Assembly: GCF_003058195.1 (NCBI RefSeq)
Contig: NZ_QBUH01000007.1
Location: forward strand, 1 to 64,000
DNA from: Elizabethkingia sp. YR214
Lineage (GTDB): Bacteria > Bacteroidota > Bacteroidia > Flavobacteriales > Weeksellaceae
Length of the DNA stretch: 64,000 nt
Reading direction: 5' to 3'
The notes under the pieces were generated by a model that was given only the letters and a program-made list of their open reading frames with translations, had not been told where the DNA came from and made no database searches. Position 1 is the first letter of the stretch. Every line of letters begins with the position of its first letter. The position numbers were made by a program, and so were the translations under genes. Below, in pieces: positions 35,914-44,659 of the stretch.

Positions 35914-36684
35914 CATATCGAAAATCTAGACAAAAATACAAACAAATTACGCTATTTCATTGCTTTTTCCTATAATGGCGCGTCCTTCTTCGGGTTTCAA
36001 ATACAACCCAACGAAATTAGTGTCCAGGAAACTTTAGAAAAAGCATTGAGTACATTGCTGCGTGAAGACATTAAAATAACAGGTGCCGGAAGAACGGATA
36101 CCGGAGTTCATGCTAAAAAAATGTATGCACATTTTGAAACCAGTAGTATACCAGGAGATCAGCTGGTACATAAGCTAAACAGCTTTTTGCCGCCAAGTAT
36201 TGCGGTTCAGGAAGTATTTCAGGTTTCTAAAGATCTGCATGCGAGATTCAGTGCGTTATACAGAACTTATGAATATTATATTTCGCTGAAAAAGAATCCG
36301 TTTACAGAAAACTCTGCATGGCAGCTTTGGCGGAAAAGTCTGGATGTAGATGCGATGAATAAAGCCTGTGAAATTTTGTTTCAGTATAAAGATTTTACAA
36401 GTTTTGCAAAACTGCATACCGATAACAAAACTAATTTCTGCGAAATTAAGAAAGCGGTATGGGAGCAACATGGAGAAGAGCTGGTTTTGACTATTTCGGC
36501 TGATCGTTTTTTACGGAATATGGTTCGTGCAATAGTGGGAACGATGGTAGAAGTAGGTACCGGAAAAATAAAGCCGGAAGATATCCATGATATAATTGAA
36601 AAGAAAAACCGGAATGCCGCCGGAACATCGGCTCCTGCCCATGGATTGTATCTGGTGGATGTAGGTTATAACTTTGATAATTAA
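35911..36684 (+). CDS. truA: tRNA pseudouridine(38-40) synthase TruA (start codon unclear)
   Basis: This enzyme converts uridines 38-40 of tRNA anticodon arms to pseudouridine. Motifs are FSYNGASFFGFQIQPN and the catalytic GAGRTDTGVHA, followed by SALYRTYEYYI, FLRNMVRAIVGTMVEVGTG and APAHGLYLVDVGY. There is no ATG near the expected N terminus. The coordinates use TTG at 35911 (257 residues), but the family N terminus (usually M-RYF) aligns with the TTA codon at 35947. So the true start is probably a non-ATG codon between 35911 and 35961. The reading frame is otherwise intact. Confidence 0.9.
   Translation: MHIENLDKNTNKLRYFIAFSYNGASFFGFQIQPNEISVQETLEKALSTLLREDIKITGAGRTDTGVHAKKMYAHFETSSIPGDQLVHKLNSFLPPSIAVQEVFQVSKDLHARFSALYRTYEYYISLKKNPFTENSAWQLWRKSLDVDAMNKACEILFQYKDFTSFAKLHTDNKTNFCEIKKAVWEQHGEELVLTISADRFLRNMVRAIVGTMVEVGTGKIKPEDIHDIIEKKNRNAAGTSAPAHGLYLVDVGYNFDN
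35931..35938 (-). promoter_or_regulatory. Candidate -7 element for metallophosphoesterase-smr operon
   Basis: CAAAAATA reads TATTTTTG on the minus strand, 56 bases before the phosphodiesterase start. It falls inside the putative 5' end of truA, so divergent promoters would overlap. Confidence 0.35.
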
Positions 36685-36696
36685 GCAGAGGAATAT

Positions 36697-37044
36697 ATGC
36701 TGGGAATTTTATTTTTGATCTTTATTTACCGGTATTATGCGAACTTGGCAAAACGATATGCTAAGGTTAAATGGCATTATGGGTTACTGGGAAGTATTAT
36801 TTTTATGGCAGTACAAATGACAGTCGGAGGTTTGTATGGTTTTTATCTGGCTATTGCAGAACCTGGTGAGCTGGAGGATGAAAGTACTGTTGTAGGAATT
36901 ACACCACTTAACCTGATTGGCTGGTCAATTGCCGGAGGAGCGGTGTGGGGAGTTCATAAAATACTTGAACACAAACTGATCAGTGAAAGACAAACACAGC
37001 CTTCTATAGATATAGATCTTATAGGAAAGAAAGAAACTGAATAA
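36697..37044 (+). CDS. Small membrane protein, function unknown
   Basis: This 115-residue protein has three hydrophobic segments (MLGILFLIFIYRYYANL, YGLLGSIIFMAVQMTVGGLYGFYLAIA and LNLIGWSIAGGAVWGVHKIL), separated by short charged loops, and a charged tail. I recognise no family. It lies 12 bases after truA and 25 bases before the ABC exporter gene, in the same direction, so it may share their transcript. Confidence 0.8.
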   Translation: MLGILFLIFIYRYYANLAKRYAKVKWHYGLLGSIIFMAVQMTVGGLYGFYLAIAEPGELEDESTVVGITPLNLIGWSIAGGAVWGVHKILEHKLISERQTQPSIDIDLIGKKETE

Positions 37045-37069
37045 TATAGCCTTTGTTGAGGTAGAAAAT

Positions 37070-38842
37070 ATGAAAAAATTAAGCACTGGAAATATAATTG
37101 CCAGACTCTTTAAAATCGGAATGAGCTTCCGGGGTTGGTTTATTTCCGCATTTATTATATCTGTTGTTCTGGCTTTAGTAGGAACATATCGACCTATACT
37201 AACCAAAGATGTTGTGGATAATGACATTATTAAGGAGAAGAATTTCGACTTACTAATGCATGATGTTTATCTCCTGATAGGTTTGGTAGCTGCAGAAACA
37301 ATCCTGAACTTCGGTTTGGTATATCTGTCCAATTACATTTCGCAAAATGTAATCCGTGATATCCGGGAGAGATTGTATCGTAAACTTATTTATTTCAAAA
37401 CTTCATTCTTTGATAAAACAGCTATTGGTAATCTGGTAACCCGTGCTGTAGGGGATGTGGAAACAATTGCTACTGTATATACTGACGGATTCCTGATGGT
37501 TTTTGGAGATGTATTGCGTGTAGTGCTGGTATTAGTAGCCATGTTTAACGTAAACGTTCAGCTCAGCTTCATTGCATTGGCCATTTTACCAATTATGTTA
37601 TTGGTTACAAGATTTTTCCAGAAAAGGTTGAAGAAAGCCTTTGGAGACGAAAGAACCTGGACTGCTACTCAGAATAGTTTTGTACAGGAAAGACTTGCAG
37701 GTATGTCTTTGATACAGGTCTTCAACCGTCAGAAAGCTGAATTTGAGAAATTCGATGATATTAACCAACAATTGAAAGGTGCACTTTTGCGAACCGTTTT
37801 CTTTTTCTCTTTATTCTTCCCGGTAGTAGAGCTTATCTCTTCTGTATCTATAGGACTTATTCTATTCTATGCAGGTTATAATGCGCTAACAAATAGTGAT
37901 GCCAGCCCAGGAGATGTTATTGCATTTATTCAGTTTATCAGTATGCTGATTCGTCCGTTGCGTCAGATCGCAGACAGATTCAATAATATTCAGAGAGGTT
38001 TAGTTGGTGCAGAACGTGTACTCGGCATTATGGATGAGGACAATGCAATGCCTAACAACGGAACTGTAATAAAAGAAAAAGTTGAAGGGAAAATCGAATT
38101 CCAGAAAGTACATTTCGCTTATGATGAGAAACAGGAAGTATTAAAGGGAATCAGTCTGAAAGTAGAACCAGGACAATCGGTTGCTATTGTTGGAGCTACG
38201 GGTGCCGGAAAATCTACTATTATTACCCTTATTACAAGATTTTATGATATTAATTCCGGGAAAATATTACTGGACGATATAGATCTTAGGGATTATGAAC
38301 TTCATCATCTGCGCAGCCATATTGGTGTTGTACTGCAGGATGTATTTTTATTCCACGGTTCTATTTACGAGAACCTTACATTAGGTGAAGATATTCCACT
38401 GGAAAGAATAAAACAGGCTGCACAGGAAATTGAAGTAGACGAATTTATCGAAAGACTTCCGGGCGGGTATGATTATGTTGTAAGCGAAAGAGGTTCTTCT
38501 ATTTCATTAGGACAGCGTCAGCTATTATCATTCCTAAGAGCTTATTTAACAAATCCAAGTATTTTGATTCTGGATGAGGCTACATCTTCTATAGACCATG
38601 AATCTGAAAAACTAATTCAGAAGGCAACGGAAAAAATTACAAAAAACAGAACTTCTATCATTATAGCGCACAGACTTTCCACCATTGTAAATGCAGATAA
38701 GATTATTGTAATGGATCAGGGTAAAATTGTAGAAGAAGGCAAACATGAAGAACTTTTGCAAAGAGATAGCTATTATGCTACACTTTATAAGGCGCAGTTG
38801 CACAGAGATGCAGATGATGAGGATGTAAAATTAGAAGCATAA
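37070..38842 (+). CDS. ABC exporter, fused membrane and ATPase domains
   Basis: This 590-residue half-transporter has a type I ABC exporter membrane domain of six helices (residues about 20-310) and a nucleotide-binding domain. Walker A is GATGAGKST (about residue 375), the signature is the variant SLGQRQ, and Walker B is ILILDEATSSID. A switch histidine follows in IIIAHRLSTI. It should act as a homodimer, or with another half-transporter, to export lipids or drugs (MsbA/multidrug group). The substrate cannot be told from the sequence. Confidence 0.95.
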   Translation: MKKLSTGNIIARLFKIGMSFRGWFISAFIISVVLALVGTYRPILTKDVVDNDIIKEKNFDLLMHDVYLLIGLVAAETILNFGLVYLSNYISQNVIRDIRERLYRKLIYFKTSFFDKTAIGNLVTRAVGDVETIATVYTDGFLMVFGDVLRVVLVLVAMFNVNVQLSFIALAILPIMLLVTRFFQKRLKKAFGDERTWTATQNSFVQERLAGMSLIQVFNRQKAEFEKFDDINQQLKGALLRTVFFFSLFFPVVELISSVSIGLILFYAGYNALTNSDASPGDVIAFIQFISMLIRPLRQIADRFNNIQRGLVGAERVLGIMDEDNAMPNNGTVIKEKVEGKIEFQKVHFAYDEKQEVLKGISLKVEPGQSVAIVGATGAGKSTIITLITRFYDINSGKILLDDIDLRDYELHHLRSHIGVVLQDVFLFHGSIYENLTLGEDIPLERIKQAAQEIEVDEFIERLPGGYDYVVSERGSSISLGQRQLLSFLRAYLTNPSILILDEATSSIDHESEKLIQKATEKITKNRTSIIIAHRLSTIVNADKIIVMDQGKIVEEGKHEELLQRDSYYATLYKAQLHRDADDEDVKLEA

Positions 38843-38891
38843 TATAGGGATCATTTTAGGAAATTGTTATCTTTAAGAAAGAATTGGACCT

Positions 38892-39341
38892 ATGAAGAAG
38901 ACGATTTACGATAAAAAGGATATCCGGAATTATGTAAAAAGCGTTATCGCTGATAAAATCCAAACACTGGAGAAATTTGTGTATTTTACAAAAGAAGCCA
39001 GTAAAGACATTAAAAAGACTCCTAAATACGATAGTGTACGGGAAGAGGCACATGAAGAAATCTATCAGATGCAGAAACAGCTGGCAGAACTTCATAAGTT
39101 GCAAAACGGAATGGCCCGTGTGCTGAATTCCGAAATGTCCGTTATTCAGTTAGGATCATTAGTGATTACCAATAAAGCCCGTTTTTATATTTCCGTTTCG
39201 TTGGGGGAATTTTTCTTTGAAGGAGACAGAATGTACGCAATCTCTGAAGAGAGCCCTATGGCAAAAATGATGATTGGAAAGAAGGTTGGTGACGAGTTTG
39301 TTCTCAACCGGATTCATCAAAAGATTGAAGAAATATTTTAA
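38892..39341 (+). CDS. GreA/GreB C-terminal-domain-like protein
   Basis: This 149-residue protein has a helical N-terminal half and a C-terminal domain resembling that of transcript cleavage factors GreA/GreB and Rnk: QLGSLVITNKARFYISVSLGEFFFEGDRMYAISEESPMAKMMIGKKVGDEFVLN. The N-terminal half has a long charged helix region but not the acidic GreA tip motif, so it may bind RNA polymerase without cleavage activity. The segment TATCTTTA near 38868 is one base off a -7 element. Confidence 0.78.
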   Translation: MKKTIYDKKDIRNYVKSVIADKIQTLEKFVYFTKEASKDIKKTPKYDSVREEAHEEIYQMQKQLAELHKLQNGMARVLNSEMSVIQLGSLVITNKARFYISVSLGEFFFEGDRMYAISEESPMAKMMIGKKVGDEFVLNRIHQKIEEIF

Positions 39342-39406
39342 AGTTTGAAATTCTAAATTTAGACGTAGAAGGAGATCCCTGAATGCAGTTCTTTATTTTT
39401 TTTGTC

Positions 39407-39435
39407 TTGTATTTTGAATATTTTTTCTATCTTTG
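39407..39435 (+). promoter_or_regulatory. Promoter for rpsP-rimM
   Basis: TTG at 39407-39409 and TATCTTTG at 39428-39435 are separated by 18 bases, a full match to the Bacteroidota vegetative promoter (-33 TTG, -7 TAnnTTTG). The start codon lies 46 bases further on, giving a short leader. Confidence 0.72.
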
Positions 39436-39480
39436 CAGCTTAAAATTAACCGGGACGAGTTCCCTCAAAATTAATTATTT

Positions 39481-40053
39481 ATGTCAGTAAAAATTAGATT
39501 ACAAAGACACGGTAAAAAAGGAAAACCTTTTTTCCACATTGTTGTAGCAGATTCAAGAGCTAGAAGAGATGGTAGATTCATCGAGAGACTAGGATCTTAC
39601 AACCCAATCACTAACCCTGCAACTATCGACTTAAATGTTGATGCTGCTGTAAAGTGGTTAAACAACGGTGCTCAGCCAACTGACACTGCAAGAGCTATTC
39701 TTTCTTACAAAGGTGCTCTTTACAAAAAACACCTTCAAGGTGGTGTAGCTAAAGGAGCATTTGACGAAGCTGAAGCTGAAAAAAGATTCAACGCTTGGTT
39801 AGAAGCTAAAGAAACTAAAGTACAAGGTAAAGTAGATGGTTTATCTCAAGCTAAGGCTGACGCTAAGAAAGCTGCTTTAGAAGCTGAAGCTAAAGTAAAC
39901 GAAGCTAGAGTAGCTGCTGTTGCTCAAGCTGAGGCTGACGCTAAAGCTGCTGAGGAAGCTGCTAACGCACCTGTTGCTGAAGAAGTAGTTGCTGAAGAGA
40001 CAACTGAAGAAACTCCAGCTGCTGATGCTTCTGAAGAAAATGCTGAAGCTTAA
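39481..40053 (+). CDS. rpsP: 30S ribosomal protein S16 with long C-terminal extension
   Basis: The first 80 residues are S16: [40 protein letters not shown]. The C-terminal half (about residues 95-190) is a charged Ala/Lys/Glu helix followed by an acidic tail ([16 protein letters not shown]), about 100 residues beyond the roughly 80-90 of E. coli S16. Long tails on S16 are known in Bacteroidota. S16 helps assemble the 30S subunit. Codon use is strongly biased to a few codons, as expected of a highly expressed gene. It is followed after 15 bases by rimM. Confidence 0.97.
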   Translation: MSVKIRLQRHGKKGKPFFHIVVADSRARRDGRFIERLGSYNPITNPATIDLNVDAAVKWLNNGAQPTDTARAILSYKGALYKKHLQGGVAKGAFDEAEAEKRFNAWLEAKETKVQGKVDGLSQAKADAKKAALEAEAKVNEARVAAVAQAEADAKAAEEAANAPVAEEVVAEETTEETPAADASEENAEA

Positions 40054-40068
40054 TACAAAATTTGCCTG

Positions 40069-40611
40069 ATGCGTAAAGAAGAATGTTATTTTCTTGGTAG
40101 AATTACCCGCAGACATGGCCTTTCGGGCAACGTAATCCTGAAAATGGATACCGATCAACCCGAATTTTACAGTAAAATGGAATCAATGTTCATTGAAATC
40201 AATGGACTATTGGTTCCGTTTTTTGTTGATAAGCTGTCATGGAGTAAAGGTGATTCTTTAAATATCCTGTTTAAAAACTCTAACGAAGCTTTGGTAGATC
40301 AGGTAATCGGAAAGGAGGTATACCAACCCCTTTCTTCCCTGCCAAAACTATCCGGGAAACAATTCTATTACCACGAAATTGTTGGTTACGAGATTAAAGA
40401 TACCGAAGGGAAATCTTATGGTCTTATCCGTTCTGTGAATGATCAGACGGCACAACACTATTTCATTTTGGTACTTAATGATAAAGAAGTTGTAGTTCCT
40501 ATAATTAAAGACTGGATTATTGCTCTGGATCGAGAAGAAAAAGTTATGACAATGCAGTTGCCGGAAGGGCTTCTGGATGTGTTTACCACTTCTTCAAAGA
40601 AAGATGAGTAA
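40069..40611 (+). CDS. rimM: Ribosome maturation factor RimM
   Basis: This 180-residue protein begins YFLGRITRRHGLSGNVILKM and has the PRC-barrel C-terminal domain (YYHEIVGYEIKDTEGKSYGLI, DKEVVVPIIKDWI). RimM binds S19 and helps assemble the 30S head. The rpsP-rimM order is conserved in many bacteria. It ends at a terminator. Confidence 0.95.
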   Translation: MRKEECYFLGRITRRHGLSGNVILKMDTDQPEFYSKMESMFIEINGLLVPFFVDKLSWSKGDSLNILFKNSNEALVDQVIGKEVYQPLSSLPKLSGKQFYYHEIVGYEIKDTEGKSYGLIRSVNDQTAQHYFILVLNDKEVVVPIIKDWIIALDREEKVMTMQLPEGLLDVFTTSSKKDE

Positions 40612-40621
40612 TTATAAGATA

Positions 40622-40652
40622 TGATCGGAAGAAATTTTCGGTCATTTTTTTT
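40622..40652 (+). terminator. Terminator after rimM
   Basis: TGATCGGA pairs with TTCGGTCA (allowing G-T pairs), with a loop of about seven bases and a run of eight Ts. Confidence 0.75.
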
Positions 40653-40776
40653 GCTATTTCCTCAACTATAAAAGAAACAAAAATAAGCGATTAATCCTTG
40701 TTAAGGTTTTCTATTTTTTACTAAAATTGATATTCCGGATAAAATTTTTTGATAAGGATTGAGAATCATCAAGAGT

Positions 40777-41712
40777 CTATTTCAACTTAATTATTTCCTT
40801 CAATTTTTCTATTTTTTCCAGCATCAAATTAAAGAATGCTTTTCGATCTCTATTACCAGATGTATTCAGTGATTTTGAATTTTTAATCTGATGTTCAAAA
40901 TAACTTAATGTTTCCGCACAGACTGCAGGATCATTCATCATAATATAGCCAAACATATTGAACGGAAGAAAGTAAGAACTTTGTTTTCCGTTTTTAAAAA
41001 GAATACTGTTATTCAGAATAACCAGATCGTTTACATAGATCTGAAAGTTGGGATTATGTAATGTTTTTTGTTCCAGGTTTGTAATCAGTTCCTGTAATTC
41101 TTCCAGAATTTGTAAGACAGTTGTGGTATTCAGCATTCTGATTTCATGATAAAAAGAGACTTGCTGAAGGATACTGTTAATGGTTGTCTCATTCCATATT
41201 TCAGTAACATCTTGCTGTTCATAGAATTCTTTCAGAGCTTCATTTTTACCAGAATGGTGTTGCAGACTGAATTCATTGAAAGGGCTTAGAAATTTATCCT
41301 GATTCAGCAGATTCATCCAGACATAAAACTTAAATTTTGATAGTATAGAATCTGAAATTGTATAAAAAAACGGGATGTCTTTTGCGGAATAGTATACCTG
41401 TGAGTTATTATTTTCCTGAAAGATATGAAGTATCTTGAGTGAGTTCTCAAAATAACTTAGTAAATCGTTAGTTGTTTTTATCGGTTGAGTACGTTTTACG
41501 ACCATTTGATTTTCTGCACCCAGAAACTGATCCAGAGAAATCTGGTAATGTTTTGCCAGCTCAAGTGCTTCTTCAAAACTAAATTTTGCTTTTGATGAGG
41601 ATCTTCTGTGTGCAGCATCATAGCTAATATTGAGAATGTTAGCGATTTCATCATTCAGCGATTTTTCACCAATCTTTTTACGGATTTCTTTCAGTAAATA
41701 TTCCTGATACAT
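40777..41712 (-). CDS. Helix-turn-helix transcription regulator with large C-terminal domain
   Basis: This 311-residue protein has an N-terminal HTH of Cro/XRE type (residues about 14-60: KSLNDEIANILNISYDAAHRRSSSKAKFSFEEALELAKHYQISLDQFLG). A helical domain of about 240 residues follows, with no family I recognise, which may sense a ligand. Similar HTH proteins are common in the Chryseobacterium group. The gene is divergent from the lipoprotein/phosphotransferase pair, and the shared region contains three repeated motifs that could be its operators. Confidence 0.82.
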   Translation of the reverse strand: MYQEYLLKEIRKKIGEKSLNDEIANILNISYDAAHRRSSSKAKFSFEEALELAKHYQISLDQFLGAENQMVVKRTQPIKTTNDLLSYFENSLKILHIFQENNNSQVYYSAKDIPFFYTISDSILSKFKFYVWMNLLNQDKFLSPFNEFSLQHHSGKNEALKEFYEQQDVTEIWNETTINSILQQVSFYHEIRMLNTTTVLQILEELQELITNLEQKTLHNPNFQIYVNDLVILNNSILFKNGKQSSYFLPFNMFGYIMMNDPAVCAETLSYFEHQIKNSKSLNTSGNRDRKAFFNLMLEKIEKLKEIIKLK

Positions 41713-41717
41713 AATTT

Positions 41718-41786
41718 GCGTTTTTCACAAATGTATAATTTTTATTAATGCTTTTCCACATTTAGTATCGCGTTTTTCACATTTAG
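41718..41786. promoter_or_regulatory. Three near-repeats in the divergent promoter (candidate operators)
   Basis: GCGTTTTTCACA occurs at 41718-41729 and again at 41770-41781. A third, diverged copy, GCTTTTCCACATTTAG at 41750-41765, lies between them. Copies two and three share the CACATTTAG end. They lie in the 104-base gap between the HTH regulator and the lipoprotein gene and surround the candidate -7 elements of both genes. This is the usual place for an autoregulator to bind. Confidence 0.55.
41728..41735 (-). promoter_or_regulatory. Candidate -7 element for the HTH gene
   Basis: CAAATGTA reads TACATTTG on the minus strand, an exact TAnnTTTG match 16 bases before the HTH gene start. It overlaps the first repeat. 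Confidence 0.5.
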
Positions 41787-41791
41787 CTTTG
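41784..41791 (+). promoter_or_regulatory. Candidate -7 element for the lipoprotein gene
   Basis: TAGCTTTG matches TAnnTTTG, 26 bases before the lipoprotein start. It adjoins the third repeat. Confidence 0.5.
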
Positions 41792-41816
41792 GAGTATAAT
41801 TTAAAAATATAAAGCA

Positions 41817-42386
41817 ATGAAAAATTCTGTGATATTATTAGTACTATATCTGGTGCTAGGTTCTTGTGTGAGTTTCAGCAAGAGAATGATAAAAGATGAT
41901 TTGACGGTTGTAAAAAAAGATAATGTGAATTTGATAGAAGGAAAATATTCTTCTGAAGGATATGAGCATATTGATTCGAACCGGAATAAATCTGAAAAAA
42001 TAGAAGGATTTTCTAAAATGTTGAGTCAGAAAAGCAAAGTAAAATCTGAAGAGATTGATAATGTAGAAATAAAATTAAAATCTTTAGCTAAAAATAAAAC
42101 CTATCAATTAGAATTTAGGCTGATAAAAAATGATTCAGTGAGATATGTTTTTAAACATAATGCAAAACTAAAAAATGGATTGCTTCTATTGGAAAATTAT
42201 ACATCGGAATGCCATGGAATTCCTTATTTGCTTGGAGGTTGTCAAAATTTTCGGTCAAGGATGGGGCTTACAAAAGATAATCATCTCTTAATACAGGATT
42301 ATTATGAAAATTCAGGAGCTGCATTGTTTATTATGTGGGCTGGTTATAGCATTAATTATGCAGAGAAATATAAGAGGATCCAGTAA
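41817..42386 (+). CDS. Hypothetical lipoprotein
   Basis: This 189-residue protein has a lipoprotein signal with lipobox LGSC (Cys17). The mature part is charged and contains IEGKYSSEGYEHID and a C-terminal part with several Gly, Cys and aromatic residues (YTSECHGIPYLLGGCQNF, AALFIMWAGYSINYAEKYKRIQ). I recognise no family. It is the first gene of a probable two-gene unit with the CDP-alcohol transferase and is divergent from the HTH regulator. Confidence 0.78.
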   Translation: MKNSVILLVLYLVLGSCVSFSKRMIKDDLTVVKKDNVNLIEGKYSSEGYEHIDSNRNKSEKIEGFSKMLSQKSKVKSEEIDNVEIKLKSLAKNKTYQLEFRLIKNDSVRYVFKHNAKLKNGLLLLENYTSECHGIPYLLGGCQNFRSRMGLTKDNHLLIQDYYENSGAALFIMWAGYSINYAEKYKRIQ

Positions 42387-42402
42387 TTGTAAATCTAAAG
42401 TC

Positions 42403-43005
42403 ATGAAAAACATACCATATATCCTGATTGCAACTCGGTTTATCCTTGCTCTGCTTATTTTAATTCTTGCCTATTTAAAAGGAGATGAATTGCGAATACT
42501 GCTTTTAATACTAATGTATTTGGGACTATTTACTGATATTTTTGATGGTATTATTGCCCGGAAAGCAGGAGTGTCCTCAGAAAAACTTCGACGATTGGAT
42601 AGTCAGACCGATTTAATTTTCTGGTTATGTATTGGTTTTTCGGCTTATTTGCTGAATCCGGAATTGATAAAAGAACACTGGGGAGGTATTGCGTTAATTT
42701 TTATAATGGAAGCTTTGTGTTATATAATAAGCCTTGGTAAGTTTGGAAAAGAAACCTGTACACATGCTTTCCTATCCAAGCTGTGGGGATTGAGTTTATT
42801 ATTCGCATTTACAGGTTTAATAGGCTTTCAGCAGGTAGGATTCTTTTTTTATCTGGCTATTATTTTAGGGTTTGTATCACATGTAGATGTTATTCTTATT
42901 GTTTTATTTCTTCCGAAATGGCAGCATGATGTACCAAGTTCTTATCATGCGTGGCGTATCCGAAAAGGAAAAGATATTAAAAAGAACATTTATCTGAACG
43001 GCTAA
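42403..43005 (+). CDS. CDP-alcohol phosphatidyltransferase family protein
   Basis: This 200-residue integral membrane protein has about six helices and the CDP-alcohol phosphotransferase motif [26 protein letters not shown] (DxxDGxxAR-x8-G-x3-D-x3-D). All four Asp residues are present, but the second motif Gly is replaced by Leu. It is expected to join a CDP-linked lipid to an alcohol in phospholipid synthesis; the alcohol is unknown. I chose the ATG at 42403, since an in-frame start at 42304 overlaps the lipoprotein gene and adds 33 unrelated residues. Confidence 0.85.
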   Translation: MKNIPYILIATRFILALLILILAYLKGDELRILLLILMYLGLFTDIFDGIIARKAGVSSEKLRRLDSQTDLIFWLCIGFSAYLLNPELIKEHWGGIALIFIMEALCYIISLGKFGKETCTHAFLSKLWGLSLLFAFTGLIGFQQVGFFFYLAIILGFVSHVDVILIVLFLPKWQHDVPSSYHAWRIRKGKDIKKNIYLNG

Positions 43006-43030
43006 AGCCCAAAGAACTATATAATTTTCT

Positions 43031-43038
43031 TAACTTTG
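43031..43038 (+). promoter_or_regulatory. Candidate -7 element for asnS
   Basis: TAACTTTG matches TAnnTTTG and lies 20 bases before the asnS ATG. Confidence 0.5.
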
Positions 43039-43058
43039 CAAGCGTTAATTTTTACATC

Positions 43059-44507
43059 ATGTATAAGCAGACAATTAAAGAAGTTTTAGAAAATTACAAA
43101 AAGTTCTTGCATCACGATATCACCGTGTATGGGTGGGTACGTGCGTTTCGTTCAAACAGGTTTATAGCCTTAAACGATGGTTCAACAATCAATAATTTGC
43201 AAATCGTAGTTGATTTCGAAAATATTGATGAGAATCTTATCAAGAATATAAATACGGCTTCTTCATTGAAAATTGTTGGCGAAGTGGTGGAAAGTCAGGG
43301 TGCCGGACAAACAGTTGAAATTATCGCTAAGAAAATTATAGTACTTGGGGATAACTTTACAGAAGAATTGCAAAATACTATACTTCAGCCAAAGAAGCAT
43401 AGCTTAGAAAAGCTTCGTGAACAAGCTCACTTAAGATTCAGAACCAATTTATTTGGTGCTGTATTCAGAGTACGCCATGCTGTTAGCTTTGCGATTCACT
43501 CATTCTTCAACGACAGACAGTTTTTCTATCTGAATACACCTGTAATTACAGGTGCAGATGCTGAAGGTGCGGGAGAAATGTTCGGTGTTACCAACTTTGA
43601 TATGGATAATATTCCAAGAACAGAAGAAGGTGCTATAGATTACGCACAGGATTTCTTCGGAAGAAAAACTAACCTTACCGTTTCAGGACAGTTGGAAGGA
43701 GAAACTGCAGCAATGGGATTAGGAAGAATTTATACATTCGGACCTACTTTCCGTGCGGAAAACTCTAATACAACACGTCACCTTGCAGAATTCTGGATGG
43801 TAGAGCCTGAAGTAGCTTTTAATAACCTGGAAGATAATATTGACCTTGCTGAAGATTTCTTAAAATATGTAATTCAGTATGTTTTAGATAAGTGTAAGGA
43901 CGATTTAGAATTCCTGGATAAGCGTTTTGCTGAAGAACAAAAACAAAAACCAGAAAAAGAAAGAGCAAAAGAAGGTCTGATTGAGAAGTTGGAAAATGTA
44001 GTTGCGAAGAGATTTAAGCGTGTAAGCTATACTGAAGCAATTGACATTCTTCTGAACTCGAAAGAAAATAAAAAAGGTAAATTTATATATCCTGTTGAAA
44101 AGTGGGGTGCAGACCTTCAGTCTGAACATGAAAGATACCTTGTTGAAAAGCATTTTGAATGTCCTGTAGTGTTATTTGATTATCCTGCAGAAATTAAAGC
44201 ATTCTACATGCGTCTGAATGAGGATAACAAAACTGTAGCTGCTATGGATGTCCTTTTCCCTGGTATTGGTGAGATCATCGGAGGTTCTCAGAGAGAAGAG
44301 AGACTAGATGTTCTGAAGAAAAAAATGGATGACATGCATGTAGATCAGGAAGAACTTTGGTGGTATTTAGATACCCGTAAGTTTGGTTCTGTTCCGCATT
44401 CAGGATTTGGTTTAGGGCTGGAAAGATTAGTTCTTTTTGTTACAGGAATGACCAACATCCGTGATGTGATTCCTTTCCCAAGAACGCCTAAGAGTGCGGA
44501 ATTCTAA
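43059..44507 (+). CDS. asnS: Asparaginyl-tRNA synthetase
   Basis: This 482-residue class II synthetase charges tRNA-Asn. An N-terminal OB-fold ([21 protein letters not shown]) binds the anticodon. The catalytic domain shows motif 2 ([29 protein letters not shown]) and motif 3 ([29 protein letters not shown]). The GxGLGxER motif and the final PRTP are typical of AsnS. The length is a little over the E. coli enzyme (466). Followed by a terminator. Confidence 0.97.
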   Translation: MYKQTIKEVLENYKKFLHHDITVYGWVRAFRSNRFIALNDGSTINNLQIVVDFENIDENLIKNINTASSLKIVGEVVESQGAGQTVEIIAKKIIVLGDNFTEELQNTILQPKKHSLEKLREQAHLRFRTNLFGAVFRVRHAVSFAIHSFFNDRQFFYLNTPVITGADAEGAGEMFGVTNFDMDNIPRTEEGAIDYAQDFFGRKTNLTVSGQLEGETAAMGLGRIYTFGPTFRAENSNTTRHLAEFWMVEPEVAFNNLEDNIDLAEDFLKYVIQYVLDKCKDDLEFLDKRFAEEQKQKPEKERAKEGLIEKLENVVAKRFKRVSYTEAIDILLNSKENKKGKFIYPVEKWGADLQSEHERYLVEKHFECPVVLFDYPAEIKAFYMRLNEDNKTVAAMDVLFPGIGEIIGGSQREERLDVLKKKMDDMHVDQEELWWYLDTRKFGSVPHSGFGLGLERLVLFVTGMTNIRDVIPFPRTPKSAEF

Positions 44508-44520
44508 AAAATAATAAATA

Positions 44521-44554
44521 AAAAGCCCTTAGAGAAATCTCTAAGGGTTTTTTA
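44521..44554 (+). terminator. Terminator after asnS
   Basis: AAAGCCCTTAGAGA pairs with TCTCTAAGGGTTTT across a short AAA-type loop, with a six-T run. Confidence 0.9.
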
Positions 44555-44659
44555 TGAAAACAAATTTCAATAGCAAAAATCGTGCAATTTTATTTTTTTT
44601 AAAATAAAAATGTTTAATTTCGTAGAGTTAATCTACAATGTAGTTAAGTAGAAATACCT

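Noticed and set aside
40694-40770. Inverted repeat AATCCTT ... AAGGATT between rimM and the HTH gene
   Set aside because: The arms are only seven bases with about 60 bases between them, in AT-rich DNA. This is within chance expectation.
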